From Danxiaibacter sp048498555 (GTDB lineage: Bacteria; Bacteroidota; Bacteroidia; Chitinophagales; Chitinophagaceae): a stretch of DNA of 64,000 nucleotides. The DNA lies in contig JBEHXT010000027.1 of assembly GCA_048498555.1 (NCBI GenBank), positions 1 to 64,000 on the forward strand, given 5' to 3'. Below the pieces are notes generated by a model. It made no database searches and was not told the origin of the DNA. It saw nothing but the letters and a program-made list of their open reading frames with translations. The position numbers were made by a program, and so were the translations under genes. Positions 36,851 to 45,890 of this stretch are shown piece after piece. Numbering within the stretch: the first letter of the stretch is position 1; each line of letters opens with the position of its first letter.

Positions 36851-37419
36851 TATACTTTCTTCAGTTTCTTTTCTACCAATAATTTCAAATTCCGTTTTCC
36901 GTTCTGTATGTGACTTTTTACTTGCAGTAAAGTATAATTGGTTGTATCTACAATTTGCTGATAGCTTTTCTTCTGAAGATAGAATAAAGTTACACAGGTT
37001 TTCTGGTCTTCATTCAATTCCTCCAGCGCCAGTTCAATGTTATCGAAAAGATTTTCCTTTTCTTCAAGCCCCTTTGTATCCACTTCTTCTGCAGCAACGG
37101 GCAAAGATTCATTCAACTCCCGTGGAATTTTACCGTGCCTGTCACGCAGGCGCATAAGGCAATGGTTGCGTGCTATCGTATAAAGCCAGCTTTTAAAATA
37201 TTCCACCTCATATTTATGCAGCTCGGTTATTGCTTTTAAAAACACTTGCTGAACACAGTCGCGTGCTTCTTCTTCGTTCTTAAGGTACTTCATGCAAACG
37301 CCTAAAAGCAACAATGTATAGCGTTGCAACAACATGCCAAGCCATTGGTTGTCCCTGGTCTCGTAGAATTTATCCAATAATTCGTTATCGTCGATATGTC
37401 TGAATCTGTTAATATCCAC
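36850..37419 (-). CDS. ECF-type RNA polymerase sigma factor
   Basis: A 189-residue sigma-70 family protein of the extracytoplasmic-function group. Sigma-2 region about 22-90 (ARDCVQQVFLKAITELHKYE, FKSWLYTIARNHCLMRLRD) and sigma-4 region about 135-185 (DQKTCVTLFYLQKKSYQQI, LLQVKSHIQNGKRNLK). It is the first gene of a two-gene unit with the small membrane protein. It starts 30 to 78 bp from the divergent NlpC/P60 gene, depending on that gene's start. No candidate target promoter could be singled out. Confidence 0.92.
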   Translation of the reverse strand: MDINRFRHIDDNELLDKFYETRDNQWLGMLLQRYTLLLLGVCMKYLKNEEEARDCVQQVFLKAITELHKYEVEYFKSWLYTIARNHCLMRLRDRHGKIPRELNESLPVAAEEVDTKGLEEKENLFDNIELALEELNEDQKTCVTLFYLQKKSYQQIVDTTNYTLLQVKSHIQNGKRNLKLLVEKKLKKV

Positions 37420-37496
37420 TGGCAGCCATAAATATTTTCAAAACAAAGATGCAACATATCTATAATTCCATAACTTACCGCCCAAAAATTTCGCTA

Positions 37497-38255
37497 ATGA
37501 CATTTGGCGTTTGTATTGTATCCATTAGTCCTATTAGAAAAGCTCCTTCACATACAAGTGAAATGGTGAGCCAGCTATTGTTTGGTGAGTTTGTAGAAAT
37601 CATCGAAACAGAAAAAACCTTCAGTAAAGTAAAATGCCTGTATGATGGCTATGAAGGTTGGGTTCAAAATTCCCAGTTAGATAAAGTTTCAAAAAAAATG
37701 GCGCAGACTGCTCCGCTCGGCTATATTTATAAGCCTGGCAGCAAAGCTATTTTTAAAGATGATAAACTTTTTCTGCCTATCGCGGCCCCTGTTTACAAAA
37801 AGATTGAAACTGCTCACTTTAACTTATTGTACGATGAGCCGATGATATGGAACCTCGGCAGCCTTTCGAGAGACTACTACGTTATTAAAAGCCTTGCCAT
37901 ACTGTATATAAACACACCCTATTTATGGGGTGGCAGAAGCAACTGTGGTATTGATTGTAGCGGTTTTACCCAGCAGGTATTTAAAATGTTGAATATTCCT
38001 TTGAAACGGGATGCTTATCAGCAAGCAGAGCAGGGTAATGAAGTAGTTAATATTGCAGAATCCGTTTGTGGCGACCTTGCCTTCTTTGATAACGAAGAAG
38101 GACGCATAACACACGTTGGGATTATTTTAAATAATGATGAAATTATTCACTCTTCCGGCCGCGTAAGAATTGACAAACTGGATGATAAAGGAATTATAAA
38201 CGTTGATACCAACGAAAGAACGCACAATCTGAAAGTAATCAAAAGAATGATTTAG
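37497..38255 (+). CDS. NlpC/P60 family cell-wall peptidase with SH3-like domain
   Basis: A 252-residue C40 peptidase expected to cut the D-Glu to diamino-acid bond of peptidoglycan peptides. N-terminal bacterial SH3 region (about 1-65; PIRKAPSHTSEMVSQLLFGE), middle linker, C-terminal NlpC/P60 domain with catalytic Cys154 in GIDCSGF and His206 in ITHVGII; a further His218 follows. An upstream in-frame ATG (37449) adds 16 residues, but MTFGVCIVSISPIRK matches the way this family usually begins, so 37497 is preferred. No signal peptide is evident with either start. Confidence 0.88.
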   Translation: MTFGVCIVSISPIRKAPSHTSEMVSQLLFGEFVEIIETEKTFSKVKCLYDGYEGWVQNSQLDKVSKKMAQTAPLGYIYKPGSKAIFKDDKLFLPIAAPVYKKIETAHFNLLYDEPMIWNLGSLSRDYYVIKSLAILYINTPYLWGGRSNCGIDCSGFTQQVFKMLNIPLKRDAYQQAEQGNEVVNIAESVCGDLAFFDNEEGRITHVGIILNNDEIIHSSGRVRIDKLDDKGIINVDTNERTHNLKVIKRMI

Positions 38256-38580
38256 GCTGAAATGCGACAAGCGATTTCAACTTGAACCTAAGCAATTATA
38301 CCCCCTTTGTAACTTAATGTTTTAGCCGGCAGTTTTACTGCATGATGCTACTTTAAGATTTTATAAATATTTTTTTTACCCCCCGTGCCTGATTGTTTAG
38401 TTATATTTTTAGCGCTGATATCAAAGTGATATGTCGGCGTGCGCGCATTCGTATCAATGTTGTATATTCATAAAACTGAAATTAACGGTATTACCGCCTG
38501 ATTATTGATTTTGATTTCATGCGGTGTTTCTGATGCATTTACTTTTTGATTTTATATAACAACCAACAAATTTTCTTTCA
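38256..38580. other. Intergenic region before the phospholipase gene
   Basis: No gene is seen. The region is AT-rich with a run TTTTTTTTACCCCCC near 38370 and a TATATTTT (38402-38409) that could be a -7 element, but the -33 spacing is poor. No terminator was found for the NlpC/P60 gene. Confidence 0.4.
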
Positions 38581-41142
38581 ATGGATTCAAGAAGGGAATT
38601 TTTAAAGAAGGCAGCATTGTTATCCGGCGGAGCAGGAATATGGGGTGCTCTGCCCGCTTCTGTTCAAAAAGCATTGGCAATAAACCCTGCAGAAGGAAGT
38701 ACATTTCTCGATGCAGAACACGTTGTTTTTTTAATGCAGGAGAACAGATCGTTTGATCACTGCTTTGGTACATTGCAAGGCGTTCGTGGCTTTAATGATC
38801 CGCGCGCCATCAGTCTTCCAAACAAAAATCTAGTTTGGGCGCAGTACAATGAAAAGGGTGAAACATACGCTCCTTTCAGACTAAATATTAAGGATACCAA
38901 AGCTACATGGATGAGCTCGCTGCCGCATTCGTGGGAAAACCAGGTAGATGCACGAAATGATGGCAAATACGACCGGTGGCTTGATGTAAAAAAATCCGGC
39001 AACAAAGATTTTGCGAAGCTGCCAATGACGATGGGCTATTATAACCGCGAAGACATTCCTTTTTATTACGCCCTTGCGGACGCCTTTACAGTTTGTGATC
39101 AGCATTTCTGTTCTTCTCTAACCGGCACAACACCTAACCGCTTGTACTTCTGGACCGGTACTGTGCGCGAAGAACAAAATGGCAATGTGCAGGCTAATAT
39201 CAGAAATGAAGAAGTAGATTATGGAGCTGAAGCGCATTGGAAAACTTTTCCTGAAAGATTGGAAGAAAACAATGTTTCATGGAAAATTTATCAGAATGAA
39301 ATAAGCCTCGATTCAGGCTTTGAAGGAGAAGAAGACTCCTGGCTGGCTAACTTTACAGATAATCCGATCGAGTGGTTTACTCAATACAATGTAGGTTTTT
39401 CAAAAACGCATTTGCAGTTTGCGCAAAAGCAAGTGGGCATTTTACCGGGCGAGATAAAAAAGCTCGAAGAACAAATTGCTGCATTGCCCGCTTCTGATGC
39501 TAATAAAGCTAAACTTGAAAAACAACTTAAGGAGAAAAAGCAAGCACTCACTTCACTACAGGAGGACCTGCAGAAATATACGCCTGAAAATTTTGCTAAG
39601 CTTTCACAGCAACATCAAAACATACATAACAAAGCATTTACCACTAATGTAAATGCCCCTGATTATAGGGAACTATCCAGCCTGAAATATCATGACGGCT
39701 CGGTTGAGCGCGAAATGAAAGTTCCTAAAGGTGATGTGCTGCATCAGTTTAGAGACGATGTAAAGAATGGGCAACTGCCAACGGTATCATGGCTTGTTGC
39801 ACCTGAAAACTTTTCTGACCACCCAGGCGCGCCCTGGTATGGTGCATGGTATGTTTCAGAAGTACTTGACATACTTACGCAGAATCCTGAAGTATGGAAG
39901 AAAACCATTTTCATTTTGACCTATGATGAGAATGATGGATGCTTTGACCACGTACCTCCTTTTGTTGCACCTCATTTTGAAAGAAAAGATACCGGTGCAG
40001 TTTCAAAAGGTATTGACACAAGAGCAGAGTGGGTAACAATGGAACAGGAACTAAAACGCAAGCCTAAAAAATATTCAAGAGAAAGTCCTATAGGTTTGGG
40101 CTATCGCGTTCCCCTGGTTATTGCATCACCATGGAGCCGCGGAGGTTGGGTGAATTCGGAAGTATTCGACCATACCTCCAATCTGCAGTTTCTTGAACTT
40201 TTTCTTCAACACAAATTAAAAAAGGAAGTTACTGAATCTAATATAACCGACTGGAGAAGAGCTGTTTGTGGTGATTTAACTTCAGTATTCAGGCCATATA
40301 ACGGAGAGAAAATTGCTCAGCCAAAATTTCTGAAAAAGGACACTGTTCTTGAGGGCATTCACAAAGCGCAGTTTAAAAAATTACCTTCTGATTTCAAGCT
40401 GCTGACTAAAGAAGAAATTGAGCAGATCAATAAGAAGCCTTCCGCTTCACCATATATGCCAAAACAGGAAAAGGGCATTCGTTCGTCTTGTGTCCTTCCA
40501 TATGAAATTTATGTTGATGGCAACCTGTCGGAAGACAAGCAAACATTCCGTGTTCAGTTTACTGCGGCAACAGATGTATTTGGAACCAAGGCTTCCGGCG
40601 TTCCATTTAATGTGTATGCTCCGGGAAACTATTTACAGTCAAACGGCAGTGGAGAAAAAACATTTCAACCGGTAAAAGCATGGTCGTATGGGGTTGCAGC
40701 GGGCGACACATTAACGGACCAATGGCAGCTAAGCTCGTTTGAAAATAAGTCATATCATCTTCGTACTTACGGCCCTAATGGTTTTTACCGCGAGTTTATT
40801 GGTGACAGCAATGATCCAGCAATTGATATTTCATGCAAGTATGAGCTTGAAAAAAACAGCAAGAATAAGTTGACGGGCAATGTGCAGTTATTTATCAGGA
40901 ATATCTCAAACAAAGGGCAGGTTGTTGAAATAATAGACAATGCCTACAAATCGGCGAAACGATCCATTAATGTTGATGCCGGCAGCAGCATTGCCGTTAT
41001 AATGGACACTTCAAAAAGCCACAACTGGTATGACTTTACATTGCGCGTTAAAGGCTTTGAAATGCATTCTAAAACATATGCAGGACGCGTTGAAAATGGC
41101 AAACCCACTAAGAGTGACCCGTTGATGGGCGGAGTGGTTTAA
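38581..41142 (+). CDS. Phosphocholine-specific phospholipase C, Tat-exported
   Basis: An 853-residue non-haemolytic-type phospholipase C of the phosphoesterase (acid-phosphatase-like) family, cleaving phosphatidylcholine or sphingomyelin to phosphocholine. A twin-arginine signal (SRREFLKKAA, Arg4-Arg5) directs folded export. Catalytic-domain motifs are VVFLMQENRSFDHCFGTLQG (about 49-68), TLTGTTPNRLYFWTG-like SLTGTTPNRLYFWTG and ILTYDENDGCFDHVPPF. Two C-terminal domains of unknown function follow (about 630-845). A charged coiled-coil insert (about 285-330; KKLEEQIAALPASDANKAKL) interrupts the catalytic part. It is monocistronic with a strong terminator. Confidence 0.9.
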   Translation: MDSRREFLKKAALLSGGAGIWGALPASVQKALAINPAEGSTFLDAEHVVFLMQENRSFDHCFGTLQGVRGFNDPRAISLPNKNLVWAQYNEKGETYAPFRLNIKDTKATWMSSLPHSWENQVDARNDGKYDRWLDVKKSGNKDFAKLPMTMGYYNREDIPFYYALADAFTVCDQHFCSSLTGTTPNRLYFWTGTVREEQNGNVQANIRNEEVDYGAEAHWKTFPERLEENNVSWKIYQNEISLDSGFEGEEDSWLANFTDNPIEWFTQYNVGFSKTHLQFAQKQVGILPGEIKKLEEQIAALPASDANKAKLEKQLKEKKQALTSLQEDLQKYTPENFAKLSQQHQNIHNKAFTTNVNAPDYRELSSLKYHDGSVEREMKVPKGDVLHQFRDDVKNGQLPTVSWLVAPENFSDHPGAPWYGAWYVSEVLDILTQNPEVWKKTIFILTYDENDGCFDHVPPFVAPHFERKDTGAVSKGIDTRAEWVTMEQELKRKPKKYSRESPIGLGYRVPLVIASPWSRGGWVNSEVFDHTSNLQFLELFLQHKLKKEVTESNITDWRRAVCGDLTSVFRPYNGEKIAQPKFLKKDTVLEGIHKAQFKKLPSDFKLLTKEEIEQINKKPSASPYMPKQEKGIRSSCVLPYEIYVDGNLSEDKQTFRVQFTAATDVFGTKASGVPFNVYAPGNYLQSNGSGEKTFQPVKAWSYGVAAGDTLTDQWQLSSFENKSYHLRTYGPNGFYREFIGDSNDPAIDISCKYELEKNSKNKLTGNVQLFIRNISNKGQVVEIIDNAYKSAKRSINVDAGSSIAVIMDTSKSHNWYDFTLRVKGFEMHSKTYAGRVENGKPTKSDPLMGGVV

Positions 41143-41210
41143 GTCAAAATTTAAAAGTCAAAAGTTCTATGCAGTGTTTGATTTTTAATTTTAGATAGAA
41201 AAACATTTGA

Positions 41211-41256
41211 TCAAAAAAGGGGTACAAAAACTTCACTGTTTTTGCACCCCTTTTTG
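41211..41256. terminator. Bidirectional terminator between convergent genes
   Basis: TCAAAAAAGGGG-TACAAAAAC and GTTTTTGCA-CCCCTTTTTGA form a stem of about 20 bp with one mismatch and a TTCACT loop, with T and A runs on both sides. It serves the phospholipase gene (plus) and the GH123-like gene (minus). Flanking arms of an AAAGTCAAAATTTAAAAGTC word (41143-41170, 41258-41285) extend the dyad. Confidence 0.9.
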
Positions 41257-41296
41257 ATTTTTACTTTTGAATTTTGACTTTGATTTTCCTTCTGCA

Positions 41297-43057
41297 CTAA
41301 AACTGGTTCAACGCAGCTTTTCCTTCATTCAACATTACTGCCGCGCCTTTGCTTTTTATGTCTGCAATTTCAAACGGAGCCAACATTGCATTGAGCTGCT
41401 GTAACTTTTGATTGTCTTTATTTTTTACGAATGTGCTTTTGAGGAGGCGAATCTTTTCATTATCCTGAATGCCTTCTATCAATCGTTCAAAACGGATCGA
41501 AGAGCGGGGGCCCGGATAAACCAGATAGGTATCACCAGCGGCCCATGTCCTGAAACGAGAGTCGGTTAAAGGATTAGCAGTCCAGCTATTATAAGCCCAT
41601 CTTAAATAGCCATCAAAGTTTTTATTTGCAGCATACCAGCCAATCCATGCAGCTTCAGCTGGTGGCGAAAAAGTAAAAGTGTTAGGAAAACCTTCAACAC
41701 AGCAAGTATAGTAAGTAGAAATCATTCCATCTTTTTCGCGCTGCTTTCTTACATCATCAGGAAAATTATGTGCGGATGCAATGCAATAATCATCGATGTC
41801 TTTTTGTATTTCGGGATGATAATTGCCGGCAAGTGATACTCTGAAGTTTTTATCAACGCTCTTAATTAACGCGATTGCCTGTTGCATATCCTTCATCTCG
41901 CGTTCATCCATAGCGATAGCTGTTTTACTAAACCAGCCTTTCTCTTTTAAATGTTTGGCAAAATCCGTCAGCATAGGTTTCCAATGCGCATTGTATTCGG
42001 GAGAACCTGCTTTTGCAATAATAAATGTATCACGGCCAAGGCTTTCATCATAATATTTGAAATTCAGTCCCCAGGGAATCATGCTGTAACAGTTGATCGC
42101 CTTATTGATTCCCTGCGCCATCATAAAGCTTACCCATTTGTCAAAAACGGTATAATCATAAGCCCAGCTACCGTTCTTCTTCTTTGTCCATTTAACCATG
42201 CTGTAAAACGGATCTTCCGTTTGTTCATTCCATGGATCATAAATCATACTAACGGTGATCACTTTCTGTCCTGCATTTGCCAGGTTCTTCATGTAAGGCT
42301 GCATGATAGCAAAATGCTCATCGGACCAGCATTGCACTCCGTGCATACGCGCTATGGCGAAAGGGTTTTGCCAAAGATCAAGATAGAATGCCCAGTCTTT
42401 TGGATCAGGTAATGTGTAATTCTTTACTTCAACTGAATAAGAAAGTGTCTGTAAAACTTCTCCCCCATATTGCTTAACCTTGATTGTTCCGGTATAATTT
42501 CCGGCAGGCGTATTTGAAGGCACTTTAACACTCAGCCAAACAGGCTGCGTTGAATATGCAGTAACATTTTTAACCGGAATAAAGTCGATACCATCAGCCA
42601 CAAGCGACGAATCAAAAGCCCTTGTGTCCGGCCTGAAGCCACAGCCTCCGCCATCTTTATTCAGCTCATCCGTCATTACATAACGAACAAACCCGGTTTT
42701 AACATTTGCCGCATTTATGTTGTTGCCTTTACCATCGGTCAGGCTTCCAGCTTCAATCTGTAATTGAAATATTTTCTTGCGTGATGCAACGAGAAACTGT
42801 GTATGTACTTTTTCATTTTTCCAGGCGACAGTTTTCCATGTAGTTGCTGGTTGCTGAATAACCGGCACTTTTCTTTTTGAATAACGAACATCAACATCGC
42901 CAAAACTTATTAGCCTGTCTGCCGGCATTGCATTCCAGGAAGCACTGTCAACAGCAGTCGGATCCGCCATTTCATTATAATCTAACGGAGCAGGGCTTTG
43001 CGCCTTACCAAAAGCAAACATTATACAACAGATAACACATATAGCAGCATACTTCAT
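41297..43057 (-). CDS. Exported GH123-like glycoside hydrolase (DUF4091 type)
   Basis: A 586-residue exported protein with signal peptide (about 1-19, FGKAQ), an N-terminal beta-sandwich (about 60-215) and a TIM-barrel-like domain (about 220-530) with DUF4091 features. An adjacent acid pair, Asp384-Glu385 in AIAMDEREM, fits the Asp-Glu pair used by GH123 N-acetylgalactosaminidases in substrate-assisted catalysis. Trp-rich segments (AAEAAWIGWYAANK, LRWAYNSW) suit a sugar-binding cleft. Family assignment is by recall and the substrate is inferred. It shares a 13-bp palindromic sequence upstream with glmS, which fits amino-sugar metabolism. Confidence 0.7.
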   Translation of the reverse strand: MKYAAICVICCIMFAFGKAQSPAPLDYNEMADPTAVDSASWNAMPADRLISFGDVDVRYSKRKVPVIQQPATTWKTVAWKNEKVHTQFLVASRKKIFQLQIEAGSLTDGKGNNINAANVKTGFVRYVMTDELNKDGGGCGFRPDTRAFDSSLVADGIDFIPVKNVTAYSTQPVWLSVKVPSNTPAGNYTGTIKVKQYGGEVLQTLSYSVEVKNYTLPDPKDWAFYLDLWQNPFAIARMHGVQCWSDEHFAIMQPYMKNLANAGQKVITVSMIYDPWNEQTEDPFYSMVKWTKKKNGSWAYDYTVFDKWVSFMMAQGINKAINCYSMIPWGLNFKYYDESLGRDTFIIAKAGSPEYNAHWKPMLTDFAKHLKEKGWFSKTAIAMDEREMKDMQQAIALIKSVDKNFRVSLAGNYHPEIQKDIDDYCIASAHNFPDDVRKQREKDGMISTYYTCCVEGFPNTFTFSPPAEAAWIGWYAANKNFDGYLRWAYNSWTANPLTDSRFRTWAAGDTYLVYPGPRSSIRFERLIEGIQDNEKIRLLKSTFVKNKDNQKLQQLNAMLAPFEIADIKSKGAAVMLNEGKAALNQF

Positions 43058-43129
43058 AACGGAGGAGTTTTTATATAAATACTCTTTGTATCTGCTTCAA
43101 GATAAGATAATTAAGTAAACGGCAAGGAG

Positions 43130-43142
43130 ATCAAACGTTTGC
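43130..43142 (-). promoter_or_regulatory. Operator-like palindrome ATCAAACGTTTGC upstream of the GH123-like gene
   Basis: It contains the perfect dyad CAAACGTTTG (43132-43141) and is identical over 13 bp to 32390-32402. It lies about 75 bp upstream of the start codon. On the minus strand its TTTG could be a -33 box, with TATCTTAT 22 bp downstream as a weak -7. Confidence 0.5.
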
Positions 43143-43147
43143 GTTTT

Positions 43148-43460
43148 ATAACCACGGAGGCACAGCGACACGAAGTAGCACAGAGATTTTTTTAATTGAC
43201 AATTGAAAGTTGACAATTGAAAATGATATTACAAATCCAAAGAAACAATTATTTGGAAAGCTTGGACCACTAGGGAATAACGACCTAGTAAGCACCAAGC
43301 GGACCTCATCTGGCAATTAAAATTTACAAGTGAGATTAAGGATTGTAATCGATTATCTCCGTCCACCATTACATAATCATTGTCAATTGTCAACTTTCAA
43401 TTGTCAATTCTCTAATCACTTCTTTGAGCTTCTTTCAGCCTTCGCGCCTTCGTGGCCTAA
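43148..43460. repeat. Nested opposed word repeats between GH123-like and fusA genes
   Basis: Outer word: ACCACGGAGGCACAGCGACACG (43150-43172 region) against GCCTTCGCGCCTTCGTGGCC (43437-43456), reverse complements in style. Inner word: TTGACAATTGAAAGTTGACA (43196-43215) against TTGTCAATTGTCAACTTTCA (43379-43398), an almost perfect reverse complement. About 150 bp of unrelated sequence lies in the centre. The arrangement is two word families nested like brackets. Confidence 0.82.
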
Positions 43461-43461
43461 C

Positions 43462-43494
43462 AAAAAAAAGCCCCGCTTTTCAGCGGAGCCTTTT
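43462..43494 (-). terminator. Intrinsic terminator after fusA
   Basis: On the minus strand, GGCTCCGCT-GAAA-AGCGGGGCT followed by eight U residues. It lies about 27 bp beyond the EF-G stop codon. Confidence 0.88.
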
Positions 43495-43520
43495 ATAGAA
43501 ATTAGAATTGAACAAGGTTA

Positions 43521-45671
43521 TTAGTCTTCAACTTTCACTTTCCCTTTGCTCTTTGCGATCACTTCTTCAGCGATGTTGTTTGGAGCAGGAGAATAGTGGC
43601 TGAATTCCATGATAGAAGCTGCACGTCCGGAGCTTAATGAACGCAATTGCGTTACATAACCGAACATTTCGCTCAATGGAACTTTAGCCTTAATTACCTG
43701 TGCGTTGTTACGGCTATCCATACCTTCCAACATACCGCGACGACGGTTTAAGTCACCCGTAACGTCACCCATGTATTGGTCAGGAGTAGTAACCTCAACT
43801 TTCATGATTGGTTCAAGCAACGTTGGTTTTGCTTTTTTACCAGCTTCACGGAAGCCTGATCTTGCACAAAGTTCGAAAGACATTGAATCAGAATCCACAT
43901 CGTGGTAGCTACCATCGAATACGCGAACTTTCATGTTGTTTACAGGATAGCCTGCAAGTACACCTGTTCCCATTGCAGTTTCAAAGCCCTTGCTGATAGC
44001 AGGGATAAACTCTTTAGGAATAGATCCACCGAAGATATCGTTAACAAACTGGAAGCTTTTGCCTTCGTTTGCTTTCAGCCATTCTTCATCAGCAGGTCCG
44101 ATAGAGAACTGGATGTCGGCGAATTTACCACGGCCACCAGACTGTTTCTTCAACACTTCACGGTGTTCGATAGTGTTAGCGAATGATTCTTTATAAGCAA
44201 CCTGAGGATTACCCTGGTTAACTTCTACTTTAAACTCACGACGCATACGGTCGATGATGATCTCAAGGTGTAATTCACCCATACCTGAAAGGATAGTCTG
44301 ACCAGTATCTTCGTCAGTTTTAACTCTCAATGTAGGATCTTCTTCGATCAGTTTAGCGATAGCCATACCCATCCTGTCAACGTCAGCCTGAGTTTTAGGT
44401 TCAACCGCTACAGCGATAACAGGCTCAGGGATGAACATGTTTTCTAATACAATTGGATGATCTTCATCACACAAAGTATCTCCGGTTTTAATTTCTTTAA
44501 AACCAACCGCAGCAGCAATATCACCAGCTTCGATGAAATCGATAGGGTTTTGCTTGTTCGCGAACATTTTCATGATACGGCTGATACGCTCGTTTTTACC
44601 GCTACGCATGTTCTTAACATAAGAACCCGCATCAAGGTGTCCGCTATAACAACGGAAGAACGCCAGACGACCAACGAAAGGATCCGTCATGATTTTGAAA
44701 GCCAACGCTGCGAAAGGCTCTTTCGCGCTAGGCTTACGAGTTATTTCTTTTCCACTATCAGGATCTGTACCTACAGTATCAGGAAGATCTAATGGAGAAG
44801 GCAGGTAGCGACAAACAGCATCTAATGCAGTTTGAACGCCTTTATTTTTGAAAGAGCTACCACACATCATCGGAACGATGCTCAAATCGATAGCAGCCTT
44901 ACGGATAGCTTCGTGAACTTCGTCTTCAGAGATTGAGTTAGGATCTTCAAAGAATTTTTCCATCAAAGTGTCGTCATACTCGGCAACAGCTTCAATAAGC
45001 TGCGCTCTCCAGTATTCAACATCTTCTTTCATATCTTCAGGAATAGCCACTTCATTGTAAGTCATACCTTCAGTAGCGTCATCCCAAATAATACCTTTCA
45101 TCTGGATAAGGTCAACTACACCTTTAAAGTTGTCCTCTGCACCGATAGGTAACTGCAAAGGCACAGCTTTAGCGCCTAACATTTCTCTTACTTGTTTTAC
45201 AACGTTCAGGAAGTCAGCACCAGCACGGTCCATTTTGTTTACGAAACCGATACGGGGAACACCATAACGGTTAGCCTGGCGCCATACAGTCTCAGATTGA
45301 GGCTCAACACCATCTACTGCAGAGAACAAAGCGATCAGACCATCCAGTACACGCATAGAACGCTCTACCTCAACGGTAAAGTCTACGTGGCCCGGAGTAT
45401 CGATGATATTGAAATAATATTTCTTTGTATCATTGGTTGCTTTACCCTGTAGAGTAGGGAAATTCCACTGGCAACTTACAGCTGCTGAGGTAATGGTAAT
45501 ACCTCTTTCTTTTTCCTGCTCCATCCAGTCAGTGGTAGCGCCGCCATCGTGTACTTCTCCAATTTTGTGGATCATACCCGTGTAGCGCAGGATACGCTCG
45601 GTCGTAGTGGTTTTACCGGCATCGATGTGCGCGGCAATACCAAAGTTGCGTTGTAATTTCAGATCAGCCAT
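43521..45671 (-). CDS. fusA: Translation elongation factor G
   Basis: A 716-residue translocase GTPase of the ribosome. G domain with AHIDAGKTTTTERIL (P-loop, about 15-29), RGITITSAA switch I, DTPGHVDF switch II and NKMD. It is followed by domains II-V, including the domain IV segment and the SFELCARSGFREAGKKA region. Full length with all five domains. It is not in a str operon here: it stands alone with its own promoter (TACCTTTG with TTTTC at -33) and terminator. Confidence 0.96.
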   Translation of the reverse strand: MADLKLQRNFGIAAHIDAGKTTTTERILRYTGMIHKIGEVHDGGATTDWMEQEKERGITITSAAVSCQWNFPTLQGKATNDTKKYYFNIIDTPGHVDFTVEVERSMRVLDGLIALFSAVDGVEPQSETVWRQANRYGVPRIGFVNKMDRAGADFLNVVKQVREMLGAKAVPLQLPIGAEDNFKGVVDLIQMKGIIWDDATEGMTYNEVAIPEDMKEDVEYWRAQLIEAVAEYDDTLMEKFFEDPNSISEDEVHEAIRKAAIDLSIVPMMCGSSFKNKGVQTALDAVCRYLPSPLDLPDTVGTDPDSGKEITRKPSAKEPFAALAFKIMTDPFVGRLAFFRCYSGHLDAGSYVKNMRSGKNERISRIMKMFANKQNPIDFIEAGDIAAAVGFKEIKTGDTLCDEDHPIVLENMFIPEPVIAVAVEPKTQADVDRMGMAIAKLIEEDPTLRVKTDEDTGQTILSGMGELHLEIIIDRMRREFKVEVNQGNPQVAYKESFANTIEHREVLKKQSGGRGKFADIQFSIGPADEEWLKANEGKSFQFVNDIFGGSIPKEFIPAISKGFETAMGTGVLAGYPVNNMKVRVFDGSYHDVDSDSMSFELCARSGFREAGKKAKPTLLEPIMKVEVTTPDQYMGDVTGDLNRRRGMLEGMDSRNNAQVIKAKVPLSEMFGYVTQLRSLSSGRAASIMEFSHYSPAPNNIAEEVIAKSKGKVKVED

Positions 45672-45718
45672 AAAAGATGAATGTTTTTGTTGTTTTTATT
45701 AAAAACCGGGCTCGTCGA

Positions 45719-45760
45719 TTTTTAGGGCGCAAAGGTAATTCATTTTAACATATTGAAAAG
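45719..45760 (-). promoter_or_regulatory. fusA promoter with TTTGCGCCCTAA start-site element
   Basis: The minus strand reads TTTTC, 17 bp, TACCTTTG (plus 45730-45737), GCGCCCTAAAAATCG. The -7 element is a perfect TAnnTTTG. The 12-mer TTTGCGCCCTAA recurs at the efp promoter near 58730. Confidence 0.6.
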
Positions 45761-45834
45761 ATTTCCTTACCCTTAAAATGTTATAATTATGTTTTTTCTT
45801 AGTATAAATGACGGATAAACGCTAACTACCAGCG

Positions 45835-45887
45835 ATTGGCGTTGCAAATAAACCTGTTTTTTCGATAAAATTTAAAGCAACGCCAAT
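45835..45887. other. 11-bp perfect inverted repeat with 31-nt loop
   Basis: ATTGGCGTTGC (45835-45845) and GCAACGCCAAT (45877-45887). No U-tract on either side. It lies between the fusA promoter and the terminator of the FAD-oxidase locus. Function unknown. Confidence 0.55.
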
Positions 45888-45890
45888 AAA

